64,000 bases of DNA from Lentinula raphanica (GCA_027919835.1 JANVFP010000002.1:310001-374000), one strand, 5' to 3'; shown: positions 43,965 to 55,989, counted from the first letter of the stretch. Translations and numbers: made by a program. The notes: generated from the letters alone by a model not told the origin.

Positions 43965-46900
43965 CTACAGTATCCCGTTAGAAGACTTGCGAATCTGTGG
44001 CTTCTCAGGCGAAGGGGGAAGCAAAGTACGACGCTGACGTTTCGGAGGCGGAGTCCCACAGTCTCTTTCAGATGCAACATCGAGGACACTAGTACTGAGA
44101 CTAGGTGTCGTCAGTTGAGGGTACGAAGCAGCTTCGGAAGATGGATGATATCGAATCGTCGAGATGCGTTGTGTAATGCTCAGCGCAATGCTATAAAGCT
44201 CATCAAGCTGTGTGGAATCCACGGGTGGGTTGATAACGTCTGAGAGGAGATTATCGATGCCGTGTAAGCGAGGTAAAATCGGAGTAAGTTCCAAGTACAA
44301 CTTGTTCAGTACTTGTTGCTCTATAGCCGCTTGCTGGTCTACTGTAGATGGGAGTACGAGAGCAGCCTGTATGAGTTGAAGGGAGGACTAAAAAAGAATG
44401 AGAAGACATCACAAAGAAATGGCACAATCATACTTACAGTTATGAGACCTGAGTCCTCTGCGTCACATTCATCTTCTGCATCGTCGCCATATTCACCGTT
44501 ACTGCCTTCACATAATGTTCCTCCATACTCGTCTCCCAAAACACCATCGTCTAGTCCATCTCCTAGCGTAGTGGTGTCACTTCCGATCGCTTGTAAGGCC
44601 GAAAGATCAAGATACGTCTTTTCTGCGAGGATATTCGAGTTCACGGCAGGCTCAAGCTGTAGAGCCTCGATACGAGTGGTAGGGAAGTGGAAGGCTCGTT
44701 CATGTCCAGAGAGAACCAATGCTTCAAGCACAAGGCGCAGAGCACGTAAATGCTTGCAGGCTCCACCATTATTTTGAAAGTCCGGGCAAGTACAGGTTGC
44801 TGTCCCTGAACGATGGATAGAGAGTTCGTAAGAGGTGTCAGCTTTTGTGGAGGAGATACAGACTGCTGCATAGCAGTCAGGATTGGTGCGTGTAAGAGAA
44901 GTGAGTGTTCCTTTCATAGCCAGATCTTGTGCTGCAGTTTGACGGGATTCATCAACAGGCCACCAAGCAACGATGCGCGCAGCCAGAGCCTGGGCGTTCC
45001 GCTGTTGAATCTCCAGAATATCAACTCCATTCGCAGAATCTCTGAACCGTTCGGCTAGCCAGGCCTTGTATTGCAATGCAGTACGACGACGGGCAAAGAT
45101 ATCAGGGAGAACACGGGTGATTAGGACAAGAATGAGGAGGTCAATTCGGAGCCGCTTTCCAGTGCGAAGCCAGGATCCAATGAACTTGCGCTTGAGAATA
45201 CAGTTAAACGATTCCAGGTGGTTGGTTGTAGGGATCATTTCAGGAACGGAGATGCCTATCCTGCCTGCAGCTGCGTGACGTCCACAAGCTGACCAGCTGT
45301 GCCACATGTTTTCTGGCATCCAATAATCAAGGAGGTACCTCAAGTGCTTCTGTGCGGCCTCTGCGATGCTGCGTATATCTTCTCGTTCTGTCGAACCAGC
45401 GTAAAACGATTGTTCTGCTTGGATGAGATCCAATGCCGCAGCGTAATCAGTAGACTCAACCAATCTAAACGTTATTCTCCATTAGTTGAAAAACTCAAAG
45501 CACAGATGCTCAAAGAAGACGCACTTGTTTTCCAACTGAAACAGCCTTGCCGTTACAACCCCTCTTGCTCCATCAGATCCTTGACACCTCAGCTTCTTTC
45601 GGTTGTTTGTCCAGCACTGGCGAAGATGGAATTTACAGATGAGCAGTGTTGCTGAAGGCCAAACAGAAAGAATAGCTCCGCGTTCCTTGGTGTCGGTGTC
45701 GGTAAGAGCAGAGTAGGGTTCAAACGAAACGTTAAACTTTGCTGAAAGATGACGATTCCAGGCCGAAAAGAGTTCTGCGAGGATTTCGGTGTTGTACCCT
45801 GCATGAGTGGCCCGGTTGCCCGTAGGTGCTGAGAAGAGAAAGAATGCTACAGGAACTCCTTTGTTTGCTCTATCGACTCCCATGGCAATGAACAAGAGAA
45901 TTCGTTGTGAGCAGACACCAAAAGTGCCGTCGACAATGAGTTGAGAGTGATGGATAAGTTCGAGAGCCGCTTGATCCATTTCGGCCGTGGTAATACAGAC
46001 CTTCAAACGCTCGTTCTTTTCTCTACGGGCTTGGTAGTAGAAAATTGCATCTCGCAATTCATGCTTGAAGTCCTTATGCTCAGGGTTGAGCCAATCGTCG
46101 ATGTTGTATTGTGGTTCCTTGCGAGGATTGATGCCAAGTTGTCGACTGAATTTGTTGTAGAGCGTAGCATTGTCAGAGCTCGAGAGGTTGTATCGGTGGT
46201 TTGCTCTTCTGGGATCGTAGGTGTCCATTCCTCGATAGCTGCCCGCACTCATCATCTGCTGGTTCATCTCTTGGATCGCAGTTAAACTAGCACAATCATT
46301 TGAGAAACATATGAGTGAATTGTCAGAGCAACGGTCATACCTTGCACCGTTCTGAAGCTGCTTCAAGGCAACTTCGTAAACATGTTCGTGCAACGGTATA
46401 GCTGGTAAGCGGTTCATCCCAGCCTCTTCGCAGCCTGAGTTATGTTCAAATATACCACATATTTTGAGGATTTTGCCGTCCTTAACCTGTGTGGTGGTTT
46501 CTACATGAGCCAAGCAAGCCGTGAAAGGATATGGCAAGCGGCGCTGCGATGAAGCAGCCTTCACGCCCCCAAATGAGTGCGAGCGTGAAAACTCTCTACC
46601 CTGTGACTTTAGGGAAGCAGGAGCGATATGGCCACAAACACTACTCACGGAGATTAAGACGCATGTCAGGACTGTGTAGGATATGCTTACCATTGATATA
46701 CTGTGCGTTTCTTTAATACCGTACCTCTGCCTTTTGCACTCAGGTGGGACAGGAAGTTAAAGTTAGCCAACACTGGGCCAAAGCCCATAACATTCAGAGC
46801 GGATCATGGAGGGCTACATAATGGTACAGGATAGGTAAGGATGTAGCTACATACCACTACATATATACACACAGTGAGAACATACATGATATGAGGGAGA

Positions 46901-48453
46901 GGAGGGAGGGTGAAGGAAAAAGAGGCAGATCAAGGTTAGATCTATGTAGATAAGAGTCAGTGCAATGTAGAGGCTTATCAGACATGATCAGAGCGCACTG
47001 AGACACCAAAAACCCAAGATCTAATAAAGGAATCAACTCCTAGAGTGTCTGATCACCTTAGATCTGTCTGGATGTGCTTTGATGTCTGTTCAGTGTCTTG
47101 GTGGTGAAAAATGCGAAATTTCATACCAGATTCCTGTATCTGAGACACCTCTAGAAGGCCTATAGTCTGTACAGATGGAGGAATGTGCTGGATAGTGAAA
47201 TCAGAGCTCAAATAGAGCAAGGGGACATGCAGGCAGCCTCACCCAGGTCAGAGATGGTGGGGGAAGGAAAGGAAGAATGGGAGATCAAAAACTGATGATG
47301 AAACTCGCTTTTACAGGCCTCTGCTCAGACCTCTGGCACCTGTAACAGCCACCATCAGGACCAGATCAACCCCATCATGATTTGCCTGATGCATGTGAAG
47401 ATGGGACCATGTGCAGCTATCAGCTGATGATCCAAGCGCCCCATAAGCGCTGGAAATGTCCGAAATATCTCCAGAGACCCATGTGATGTGTCTAGGCATG
47501 GTCCAGAGTGATCTAGAGGCTCTGGGAGTGAAATAACACCCAAGTCCGCTTTTTGTGTTTTCAGTGTGCAACTCGAAATGACAATTGCGAGGGAACCAGT
47601 GGACCAAATCCCTTCAAATTTGTTCTCATCCCGAAGAGGACATGGAGCCGCACATTTTCACTTAAGACACCTAAGGGATCCGTCCAGAACTGCATGGTGT
47701 AGAGCGAAATGTAAATCAAAAGCTCTACCAGACCATTCTGAGCACTTTGGTGAAAAAGTGTGCATAACTCCACACAGACTGGGTATCATCACTAGGTCAT
47801 AGTGGACAACTTGTAGGGGCAATAGAGCTCTGTATGCGTACACAGTATAGTGGCAAGGGCTCTTGAGGGTAGCCAGTAATTAAGTGTATTCATGTACACA
47901 TTAGGTATGATGAAGGTGAAGACCTTCATGTACATACCTGTTGTGATGAATAGTGCACTATAATTACTGGGAGATGATCTGTTGTTTGCAGAGGCCTGCA
48001 GAAAGGCTCCCTACCCTTGGAATCCGCCTTCATGTCGAGGAGGCTTTCCCCAAGCTTGCGAGTACTGCGAAGACCATCTACTTTCCAACATAGCAAGCGA
48101 CGAAGAATCAAGCTTGAGGTCTAGAAGCTTCTCTATAGCCCTTTGCTGCTGCTGTGGGTCATTGGCATCGAATATATGTTCGTTGTAGCAATGCTCTTTG
48201 TAGCGAACTCGTATGGCATTGCGCTGTTCATCATTGAGCTTGAGATGGGAACTTACTACCTGTTAGCTATATAGTGAATATGGCCTCCCTTGGTACAGTG
48301 ATAATCACGAACCTTTTCTTTGAACATGATACTGGAATTTGTTCTTGACGCCGAGGTACTCATTGCTAACTTGAGGAGAGAGAGATCATACTCAGCTTAT
48401 AATTGGCGGAGCTCTGTAGCTGGAATCTTTGGACATTGGATATCCTTTACCAT
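43965..48453 (-). CDS. MULE transposase with SWIM finger, exon split by element R3
   Basis: Read on the minus strand from ATG 48453: MVKDIQCPKIPATELRQL, TAA at 48399-48397, then AEYDLSLLKLAMSTSAS, a likely intron, LNDEQRNAIRVRY and AWGKPP up to 48039. After R3 the frame resumes at 46723 (VLKKRTVYQC, across a GTAAGC...GTAG intron). Exons then end at 46341, run 46286-45525, 45464-44438 and 44387-43965. Catalytic candidates are Asp in LIVDGTFG, Asp in ALTDTDTKERG and Glu in NHLESFN; the SWIM finger is CTCPDF...GACKHLRAL. The C-terminal exon is Pro/Arg-rich (PPPKRQRRTLLPP). The R3 insertion and one TAA (a likely Lys codon before decay) mean this copy is probably dead, though recently so. Confidence 0.85.
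46724..48038 (-). mobile_element. non-autonomous DIRS-like element R3 (1,315 bp), inside a MULE exon
   Basis: Same ends, length and orientation as R1, R2 and R4. The flanks rejoin as KPP/TVLKKRT in the MULE transposase with nothing gained or lost. It is the only complete copy outside its own family, which makes it the cleanest view of the insertion reaction. Confidence 0.9.
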
Positions 48454-48836
48454 ACTGACTATGTCATTCAAAACGCTTCAGGTTGACATTGCGAAGACGG
48501 CGAAGATCTATCGACTGGTGTAACAGGAGTCAGGACATGATCGTCGTGCATATCGTGATGAGGATCTGGGCGCTAGCTTTCCCAAAAGGACCTGCCGCTT
48601 AGTCATTCTGGCGCTTATTCTGTAAATCCGAAACCACCTGACTGAGAAGCTGTGCATCGATGACACATAATAGGTGTAGACTAACCGTCCGAAATATTGC
48701 CAGAGACCCATGTGATGTGTTCGACATGAAGGCGGATTCCAAGGGTAGGGAGCCTTTCTGCAGGCCTCTGCAAACAACAGATCATCTCCCAGCAATTATA
48801 GTGCACTATTCATCACACCAGGTATGTACATGAAGG

Positions 48837-50151
48837 CCTCTGCCTTTTGCACTCAGGTGGGACAGGAAGTAAGAGTTAGCCAACACTGGGCCAAAGCCCA
48901 TAACATTCAGAGCGGATCATGGAGGGCTACATAATGGTACAGGATAGGTAAGGTTGTAGCTACATACCACTACATATATACAAACAATGAGAACATACAT
49001 GATATGAGGGAGAGGAGGGAGGGTGAAGGAAAAACAGTCAGATCAAGGTTAGATCTATGTAGATAAGAGTTAGTACAATGTAGAGGCTTATCAGACATGA
49101 TCAGAGCGCACTGAGACACCAAAAACCCAAGATCTAGCAAAGGAATCAACTTCTACAGTGTCTGATCACCTTAGATCTGTCTGGATGTGCTTTGGTATCT
49201 GTTCAGTGTCTTGATGGTGAAAAATGCGAAATTTCATACCAGATTCCTGTATCTGAGACACCTCTGGAAGGCCTGTAGTCTGTACAGATGGAGGAATGTG
49301 CTGGAGAGTGAAATCAGGGCTCAAATAGAGCAAGGGGACATGCAGGCAGCCTCACCCAGGTCAGAGATGGTGGGGGAAGGAAAGGAAGAATGGGAGATCA
49401 AAAACTGATGGGCAAACTCGCTTTTACAGGCCTCTGCTCAGACCTCTGGCACCTGTAACAGCCACCATCAGGACCAGATCAAACCCATCATGATATGCCT
49501 GATGCATGTGAAGATGGGACCATGTGCAGCTATCAGCTGATGATCCAAGCGCCCCATAAGCGCTGGAAATGTCCGAAATATATCCAGAGACCCATGTGAT
49601 GTGTCTAGGCATGGTCCAGAGTGATCTAGAGACTCTGGGAGTGAAACAACACTCAAGTCCGCTTTTTGTGTTTTGAGTGTGCAACTTGAAATGACAATTG
49701 CGGGAGAACCAGTGAACCAAATGCCTTCAAATTTGTTCTCATCCCGAAGAGGACATGGAGCCGCACATTTTCACTTAAGACACCTAAGGGATCCATGCAG
49801 AACTGCATGGTGTAGAGCGAAATGTAAATCAAAAGCTCTATCAGAAGATTCTGAGCACTTTGGTGAAAAAGTGTGCATAACTCCACACAGACTGGGTATC
49901 ATCACTAGGTCATAGTGGACAACTTGTAGGGGCAATAGAGCTCTGTATGCGTGCACAGTATAGTGGCAAGAGCTCTTGAGGGTAGCCAGCAATTAAGTGT
50001 ATTCATGTACACATTAGGTATGATGAAGGTGAAGACCTTCATGTACATACCTGTTGTGATGAATAGTGCACTATAATTGCTGGGAGATGATCTGTTGTTT
50101 GCAGAGGCCTGCAGAAAGGCTCCCTACCCTTGGAATCCGCCTTCATGTCGA
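48837..50151 (-). mobile_element. non-autonomous DIRS-like element R4 (1,315 bp)
   Basis: Full-length reverse copy within the leader of unit 1. The flanks GAAGG and TCTTC rejoin to the uninterrupted leader seen at 56970-56985. No target duplication. Confidence 0.9.
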
Positions 50152-51207
50152 TCTTCACCTTCATCATACCTAATGTGTACATGAATACACTTAATTGCTG
50201 GCCACCCTCAAGAGCTCTTGCCACTATACTGTGCACGCATACAGAGCTCTATTGCCCCTACAAGTTGTCCACTATGACCTAGTGATGATACCCAGTCTGT
50301 GTGGAGCGATGCACACTTTTTCACCAAAGTGCTCAGAATCTTCTGATAGAGCTTTTGATTTACATTTCGCTCTACACCATGCAGTTCTGGATGGATCCCT
50401 TAGGTGTCTTAAGTGAAAATGTGCGGCTCCATGTCCTCTTCGGGATGAAAACAAATTTGAAGGCATTTGGTTCACTGGTTCTCCCGCAATCATCATTTCG
50501 AGTTGCACACTCAAAACACAAAAAGCGGACTTGAGTGTTATTTCACTCCCAGAGTCTCTAGATCACTCTGGACCATGCCTAGACACATCACATGGGTCTC
50601 TGGATATATTTCGGACATTTCCAGCGCTTATGGGGCGCTTGGATCATCAGCTGATAGCTGCACATGGTCCCATCTTCACATGCATCAGGCATATCATGAT
50701 GGGGTTGATCTGGTCCTGATGGTGGCTGTTACAGGTGCCAGAGGTCTGAGCAGAGGCCTGTAAAAGCGAGTTTCATCATCAGTTTTTGATCTCCCATTCT
50801 TCCTTTCCTTCCCCCACCATCTCTGACCTGGGTGAGGCTGCCTGCATGTCCCCTTGCTCTATTTGAGCTCTGATTTCACTGTCCAGCACATTCCTCCATC
50901 TGTACAGACTACAGGCCTTCCAGAGGTGTCTCAGATACAGGAATCTGGTATGAAATTTCGCATTTTTCATCATCAAGACACTGAACAGACATCAAAGCAC
51001 ATCCAGACAGATCTAAGGTGATCAGACACTGCAGAAGTTGATTCCTTTGTTAGATCTTGGGTTTTTGGTGTCTCAGTGCGCTCTGATCATGTCTGATAAG
51101 CCTCTACATAGTACTGACTCTTATCTACATAGATCTAACCTTGATCTGCCTGTTTTTCCTTCATCCTCCTGCTCTCCTTGAGCACCATCTTCATCTCAAC
51201 ACTCTGT

Positions 51208-52955
51208 ATGGCTCCCCATCGCTCTGAATCACCAGATCCTCTTGCTATCCATGCTTCTACACCCTCCATGTCCAAATCTAGCCAGATCCATGCTGATCAG
51301 GCCTCATCTAAGCCCTTCAGACACCTTGATCTTGCTCAAACTCTCCCTAAATCCTCATCCACCAAGATCAGAGCAGATCAGAGTGTTTCTGAGGCCTCTA
51401 GGCCCCTCAATCCTGCACAAACTCGCCTCAAACCCTTATCTGATCAGATCAGGCCAGATCAGGCCAGATCAAAGTTGCTCCCTTCCTCTCAAAAGTCCTC
51501 TAACATGCCTTCTCACTCTCAGAACACCTCTAGCTCGCTTCCTGAGCGCTCCATGGGCGCTTCTAGCTCCTCTAAACAGGGTAGAGCTCATGTCCACTTC
51601 AGGTCTGTGTCTCCTCATCCCTCTGATGTTCCATCTTCCTCTGCTGCTCCCCACTTGTCACCTCCTCCCTCCCTTGCTGCCAGGCTCTCTGATGACCCTG
51701 AGCAAGCTCTGGAGTTTCAGGCAGTCAGTGAACAAGCCAGGACTCTGCAGGAAGTTTCAGAAATGAGGAAATCAATGCTATGGAAGCCTTTAGGGCTATT
51801 AGAGATATATCATCCAATGATCCTGTTGTATCCCAAGACTATGTGTCTCAGATCATGGATATTCAGAGAGAGACCAATCAGTTTAAGAGAGACAAACTCA
51901 AAGGGAAGGAGGCTGCTGTTTCAGCAGATCAGACTGCTGTCTCTCATGAGGATGCTGTCAATGAGGCTGCTTGGGCTAGCATGCAAGCCCAGATTCAGGA
52001 CTTGGATGCTGAGCAAGCTCAGCTTGACTCTGGCACTTCTGCTCAAGATTCAGAGCCTATTCTACAGGCTGGGAGAGATGCCTTGGCTAGGCTTCTTGCC
52101 TCTCCTTCACAACCTACTGCTACTGCTTCAATGCTTCCTGCTGCACTTCTTGAAGCTGCTCCTCACTTGGCCCATTTGTCAGGGCCTACATCTCTTCCTG
52201 CTCATGTGCAGAAAACTTGGGAGCTCAAGAATCTCTTTGCTGTTGAGAGCAATCTGGACCCTGTTGTATCACTGTTGGCTGCTCAGCCTTTCTCTGACCC
52301 TCTCCCTGTCTCTCTGCTTCGCCTCATTGTCAAGGACCGCTTTGTTGACTTTGATAAAGTCTATGCTGCACTGGTCAGCTTCTCCTCATCTACTTATGAT
52401 GATAGCAGAGACTTTGGGTCAGAGTACAAGCTGGTTCGTAAGGATCAAGTACTCAAGTCTGTTCCTGTCACTTCTGAGTCCCAGTGGCTCCGAGTTTTTG
52501 ATGCTTGGACTGCTCCATTGCTCAAAGTTTATCCACATCGAAAAATTGAGCTGGAGACATACAAATCTCAAATCATGGAGTACTTTAGATCTTCCCCTTA
52601 TGATCCATCTATTGCTATCAGGGTTGATAAAGAAGCTAGGCAGAAGGCTGCCAACACTCCATTTGATCTGGGCAATCCAGAGAGCTTCCACACTCTTCTG
52701 CTCAAAGAGTTGTTATCTGCTAGAAAGAGGCCTTCTGGTGGTGGCCAATCTTCTTCCTCTCCCAGTTCAAAGTGTCGTGACACACCTTGTATCCTCTGGA
52801 ATGAGAAGAGGTGTTCAGAGCCCTGTCCTAATAACAGGAAGCATGGCTACTGCAGTGAGTGTGGGGAACAGCACAGAGCCATTGACAACCAGTCTTGCTA
52901 TGACCAGCTCCAAAAGCGTCGCAGAGAGAGTAGAAAGCGCTCTTCAAGGGCCTAA
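51208..52955 (+). pseudogene. Gag (ORF1) of unit 1, broken by a 10-bp deletion
   Basis: It follows the unit 2 Gag closely, but lacks 10 b near 51755 (GAAGTTTCAG in place of the longer GAAGTTGTTGAACAG form). This shifts the frame; the correct frame resumes to the stop at 52955. The shifted frame happens to join the pol frame, creating a 1,211-codon open stretch that is an artefact. The C-terminal Cys/His cluster is present (one Arg to Cys change, SSKCRD). Confidence 0.85.
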
Positions 52956-53085
52956 ATCACTGGCTGGTACAAAGCATACTCTGGACTCTGCCCAATCTGC
53001 TTCAAATCCACGTTTTAGACGTGGTTATCTATGGTCTTCTTCTAGTTCATCTTGTAATATTATTCCTCCCAGTATCACATCTACA

Positions 53086-54813
53086 ATGACTGCACCTCCT
53101 CTACCTTCACCTCCTGAACATCTTTTGAACCATCCTCAAATTCTTGCCACTTTGCACTCTATGTCTAGTTATATCAAAGTTGAAACTCCCTTCAATGTGG
53201 ATCGCTTGGAACTCCTCTTATCCACTCATCCCAATCAGCCCTTTGTTGCTTCTGTCATTCGCTCACTGAGAGAAGGATTCTGGCCCTTCTATGAAGCAGA
53301 GTGGGAAGAGGAATGCAAGCAGAAAGTAGAGAATTATGTCACTGAGGAAGTGGATATTGCTGCACTCAAAGCTCACAGAGATCAGGAAGTAGCTGCTGGG
53401 AGGTGGTCAGAAGCACTACCAGAAGACTTTGTACTCTTACCTGGCATGAAAGTTTCCCCTATGTTTGTAGTCTGGCAGAAGGGGAAAGCCAGAGTTGTCA
53501 TGGACCAAACTGCATCAGGTCTTAATGATGGTATTCCTAGGGATGAAGCCAAAGTCAAATATGATGACATGCACACTTTTGGCCAGGTGCTCAATGATGT
53601 TATCAAGGAGCACCCTAATGAGGAGCTTGTACTATTCAAGAGTGATGTAGCTAAAGCTTTCCTCAATCTCCCTGCTCATCCTCTTTGGCAACTGTGTCAA
53701 GTTGTATCTGTTGAAGGAAGATTTCATATTGTCAGGAGATTAGTCTTTGGAACCAGAACATCTCCTCGCTGTTGGTGCTCTGTATCTGCACTACTATGCT
53801 GGTTTGGGACTGAAAAGCTAGGAATCCCTAATCTACATGTCTACATGGATGATTTCTTTGGCTGGGACTTCAAGAGGAATCTAATCACATTTCATGGCAA
53901 GAAGTATCCCAAGAGACAAGTACAGCTTCTAGTCTTTTGGGACATGATTGACTGCCCCTATGAAGACAGAAAGCAAGATTGGGGAGTCTGGCTGTTAATC
54001 ATTGGCTTCTTGACAGACATCATGAAGGGTTCCATTTCTTTGACTCAAGAATCCATTGATGGACTTGTTGAAGCCATCCACACATTCCTCTCATCCCCAA
54101 ACCGTAAAGCTGCACTCAGAGACTGGCAGCATCTGACAGGTTCTCTAAACTGGTCACTCAATGTTCTTCCCTGGGCTAGGCCTGCTCTCACTGAAATGTA
54201 TCGCAAAATGAGTGGGAAGACACTCCAATTTCGTCACATCCCTATCAATGGTGAAGTGCATAGAGACCTGACTTGGTTCTCTGACATGCTCAAGTCTGCC
54301 ATTGGGATACGATTTGTAGATGCCCAAGCATGGAGTGACAGTGAAGCAGATTTTGTGTGTTGGACTGATGCAAGCAATATTGGCCTCTCCTTTGTCTATG
54401 CCAGTAATGGGTTTTGCTATCAAGTGCATCCTACTCCTGGCAGCCCAATTGTAGACATCTTCTTTAGGGAGCTAATGGCTATTCTATCAGGCCTTCATCA
54501 TATTGCTTCAAAACCTAGTCCACCCAAGAGAGCTCTCTTCTTTTCAGACAGTCTGGATTCTGTACAAGTTCTCAGCTCTCTTGCAGTCAAAGAATCATCA
54601 CACAACTCCATCCTGCTGGCTATTGCTGGTATAGTTCTCAAGACTGGTATTGATATCAGAGTTCGTCACATTCCTGGCAAGGATAACATCAAGGCAGACC
54701 TTCTATCTAGACTTCTACTGGATGACTTCAAGCTCCAGTTCCCCTCCTACCGCGTCCGCACTTTTGAGCCTCCAAGAGAGCTACTGCCGGCGCGATGGAG
54801 AGAGTCCTTTTAG
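53086..54813 (+). CDS. reverse transcriptase-RNase H (ORF2) of unit 1
   Basis: From the ATG at 53086 (MTAPPLPSPPEHLL) it gives about 575 residues. The RT palm is visible: KSDVAKAFLNLP with the first catalytic Asp, and HVYMDDFFGW carrying the DD pair. RNase H follows with Asp in CWTDASNIG, Glu in FFRELMAIL and Asp in LFFSDSLDS. Arrangement and wording fit DIRS/Ngaro-type elements; there is no aspartic protease and no DDE integrase. The frame is open far upstream of this ATG, so the true start or a translational coupling to Gag is uncertain. It overlaps the recombinase gene by 19 b. Confidence 0.88.
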   Translation: MTAPPLPSPPEHLLNHPQILATLHSMSSYIKVETPFNVDRLELLLSTHPNQPFVASVIRSLREGFWPFYEAEWEEECKQKVENYVTEEVDIAALKAHRDQEVAAGRWSEALPEDFVLLPGMKVSPMFVVWQKGKARVVMDQTASGLNDGIPRDEAKVKYDDMHTFGQVLNDVIKEHPNEELVLFKSDVAKAFLNLPAHPLWQLCQVVSVEGRFHIVRRLVFGTRTSPRCWCSVSALLCWFGTEKLGIPNLHVYMDDFFGWDFKRNLITFHGKKYPKRQVQLLVFWDMIDCPYEDRKQDWGVWLLIIGFLTDIMKGSISLTQESIDGLVEAIHTFLSSPNRKAALRDWQHLTGSLNWSLNVLPWARPALTEMYRKMSGKTLQFRHIPINGEVHRDLTWFSDMLKSAIGIRFVDAQAWSDSEADFVCWTDASNIGLSFVYASNGFCYQVHPTPGSPIVDIFFRELMAILSGLHHIASKPSPPKRALFFSDSLDSVQVLSSLAVKESSHNSILLAIAGIVLKTGIDIRVRHIPGKDNIKADLLSRLLLDDFKLQFPSYRVRTFEPPRELLPARWRESF

Positions 54814-55790
54814 AGGCCATGGGTGAGCAGAGAAAGAGACAAGGGCACTCTGCTCACCCTCCAATGGACTTGCACAAGTTAGATGACTTGGTGTTATTCC
54901 TTCAAGCCCATGCCATTGAAAAGTCTACCAAACAGAACTATAGAGATTACATCCACTTCTGCACCTCACACAAACTTGATCTGGATCCTACTCCATCCAC
55001 ACTCTCCAGATACATTGCCTACACATCCAGACACATTGCTTCTGGACCCAAATATCTCTCTGGTGCTCGTCACTTTCTCAAACAACTCTATCCTCACTTT
55101 GATGAGTCTCGTGCTCATCCTCTGGTTCAAGCTACAATCAGAGGTTCCAAGAAAGTTAGAGCTGACCCAGTCAAGAGGAAACCTCCTCTTCAAATATCTC
55201 ATATCCAACTCTTTTATGACTCTCGTCATCTCTCTTATGATGATCTTCTGTTTGCAACTCTCATGAGCTGTGGCTTCTATGGCTGTCACCGCATTGGTGA
55301 ACTTACTGTTCCTAATCAGCGTGATCTGCGTGACTGGCGTAAGGTGATCAAGCGAGCCTCTCTCAAGTTTGAGCATGGCAGAGCTGGTTACCACTTGCCT
55401 TATCACAAGAGTGATCCTTTTTACCATGGAACAGATATTCTCCAAAGTCATCAAGCAGTGGCCAGTCCTGTGTCTCTACTAAAGGAATACTGTACTATCA
55501 GAGACAAACTACATGGAGCCAGGCCTGCATTGTTCCTCTGTGAAGATGGAACACTCCCCTCTAGATCCTGGTTTGAATCCAGGTTCTTTGCTTATGTTGG
55601 TAGGGAGTTTGGTGGACATTCACTCAGAGCTGGTGGTGCAACCTTCTATGCCAGACTTGGTCTTTCAGAATCTGTGATAATGGCCTTGGGACATTGGTCT
55701 TCTACAGCTTGGAAAATATATATCAGAGACAATCCTACAGTAAGGGCAGAACTACAACTAGCTTCACTCAAACAAGCCCAAAGATCTTGA
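54795..55790 (+). CDS. tyrosine recombinase (ORF3) of unit 1
   Basis: 331 residues starting MERVLLEAMGEQRKRQ. Catalytic landmarks are Arg in GCHRIGELTVP, the H-x-x-R in GGHSLRAGGATF and the nucleophile Tyr in STAWKIYIRDNP. It lacks 12 b relative to unit 2, so ATGA is missing after KQNY; this deletion in the N-terminal DNA-binding domain might weaken it. A circular or double-stranded DNA intermediate would be recombined into the target by this enzyme, consistent with the absence of target duplications. Confidence 0.9.
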   Translation: MERVLLEAMGEQRKRQGHSAHPPMDLHKLDDLVLFLQAHAIEKSTKQNYRDYIHFCTSHKLDLDPTPSTLSRYIAYTSRHIASGPKYLSGARHFLKQLYPHFDESRAHPLVQATIRGSKKVRADPVKRKPPLQISHIQLFYDSRHLSYDDLLFATLMSCGFYGCHRIGELTVPNQRDLRDWRKVIKRASLKFEHGRAGYHLPYHKSDPFYHGTDILQSHQAVASPVSLLKEYCTIRDKLHGARPALFLCEDGTLPSRSWFESRFFAYVGREFGGHSLRAGGATFYARLGLSESVIMALGHWSSTAWKIYIRDNPTVRAELQLASLKQAQRS

Positions 55791-55989
55791 CACTGTACAA
55801 TAGTATTATTGTAACACCATTCAATCTGATATACAACCATTTACCTTGCGTCTCATTCACATTTTCTTTCACCACCATCCACCCCTCAACAACATCTCAT
55901 AGCAATTATAGCCCTCCATGATCCGCTCTGAATGTTATGGGCTTTGGCCCAGTGTTGGCTAACTCTTACTTCCTGTCCCACCTGAGTGC

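Larger units (their letters stand above)
39783..48689. mobile_element. MULE transposon with captured gene fragments (8.9 kb including a nested 1.3-kb element)
   Basis: The termini are inverted repeats of about 45 b sharing TTAGTCTACACC, TTATGTGTCATC and TGCACAGCTT. A 9-bp duplication CGAAATATT lies at 39774-39782 and 48690-48698, the expected MULE size, within a DIRS-like host sequence that is continuous once the element is removed. Contents: a GRF-finger-like gene (+), antisense helicase-like and permease-like fragments, and a MULE/SWIM transposase (-) holding element R3. The 42250-43800 part is visibly richer in G+C and CpG than its surroundings, as expected for captured host sequence. Confidence 0.88.
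39034..48720 (-). mobile_element. non-autonomous DIRS-like copy interrupted by the MULE
   Basis: 39034-39782 is a reverse copy from its right terminus into the leader. The remainder, CCAGAGACCCATGTGATGTG, appears after the MULE at about 48699-48720. A forward left terminus at 48721 then truncates it. Confidence 0.75.
48721..55989 (+). mobile_element. autonomous DIRS-like retrotransposon, unit 1 (split by R4, right end cut)
   Basis: The left terminus TCGACATGAAGG is at 48721. The leader is interrupted after TACATGAAGG at 48836 by R4 and resumes with TCTTCACC at 50152. Gag (frameshifted), RT-RNase H and tyrosine recombinase follow. The 3' tail breaks about 15 b short of the normal right terminus, at CACCTGAGTGC. 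It is nearly identical to unit 2, so both are young. Confidence 0.85.

Noticed and set aside
44313..44777. 154-codon plus-strand ORF
   Set aside because: Antisense shadow of the MULE transposase C-terminal exons.
51178..54813. A single 1,211-codon protein spanning Gag and RT in unit 1
   Set aside because: It arises because a 10-bp deletion near 51755 joins the Gag frame to the +1 frame. Unit 2 shows the proper separate Gag and pol genes.
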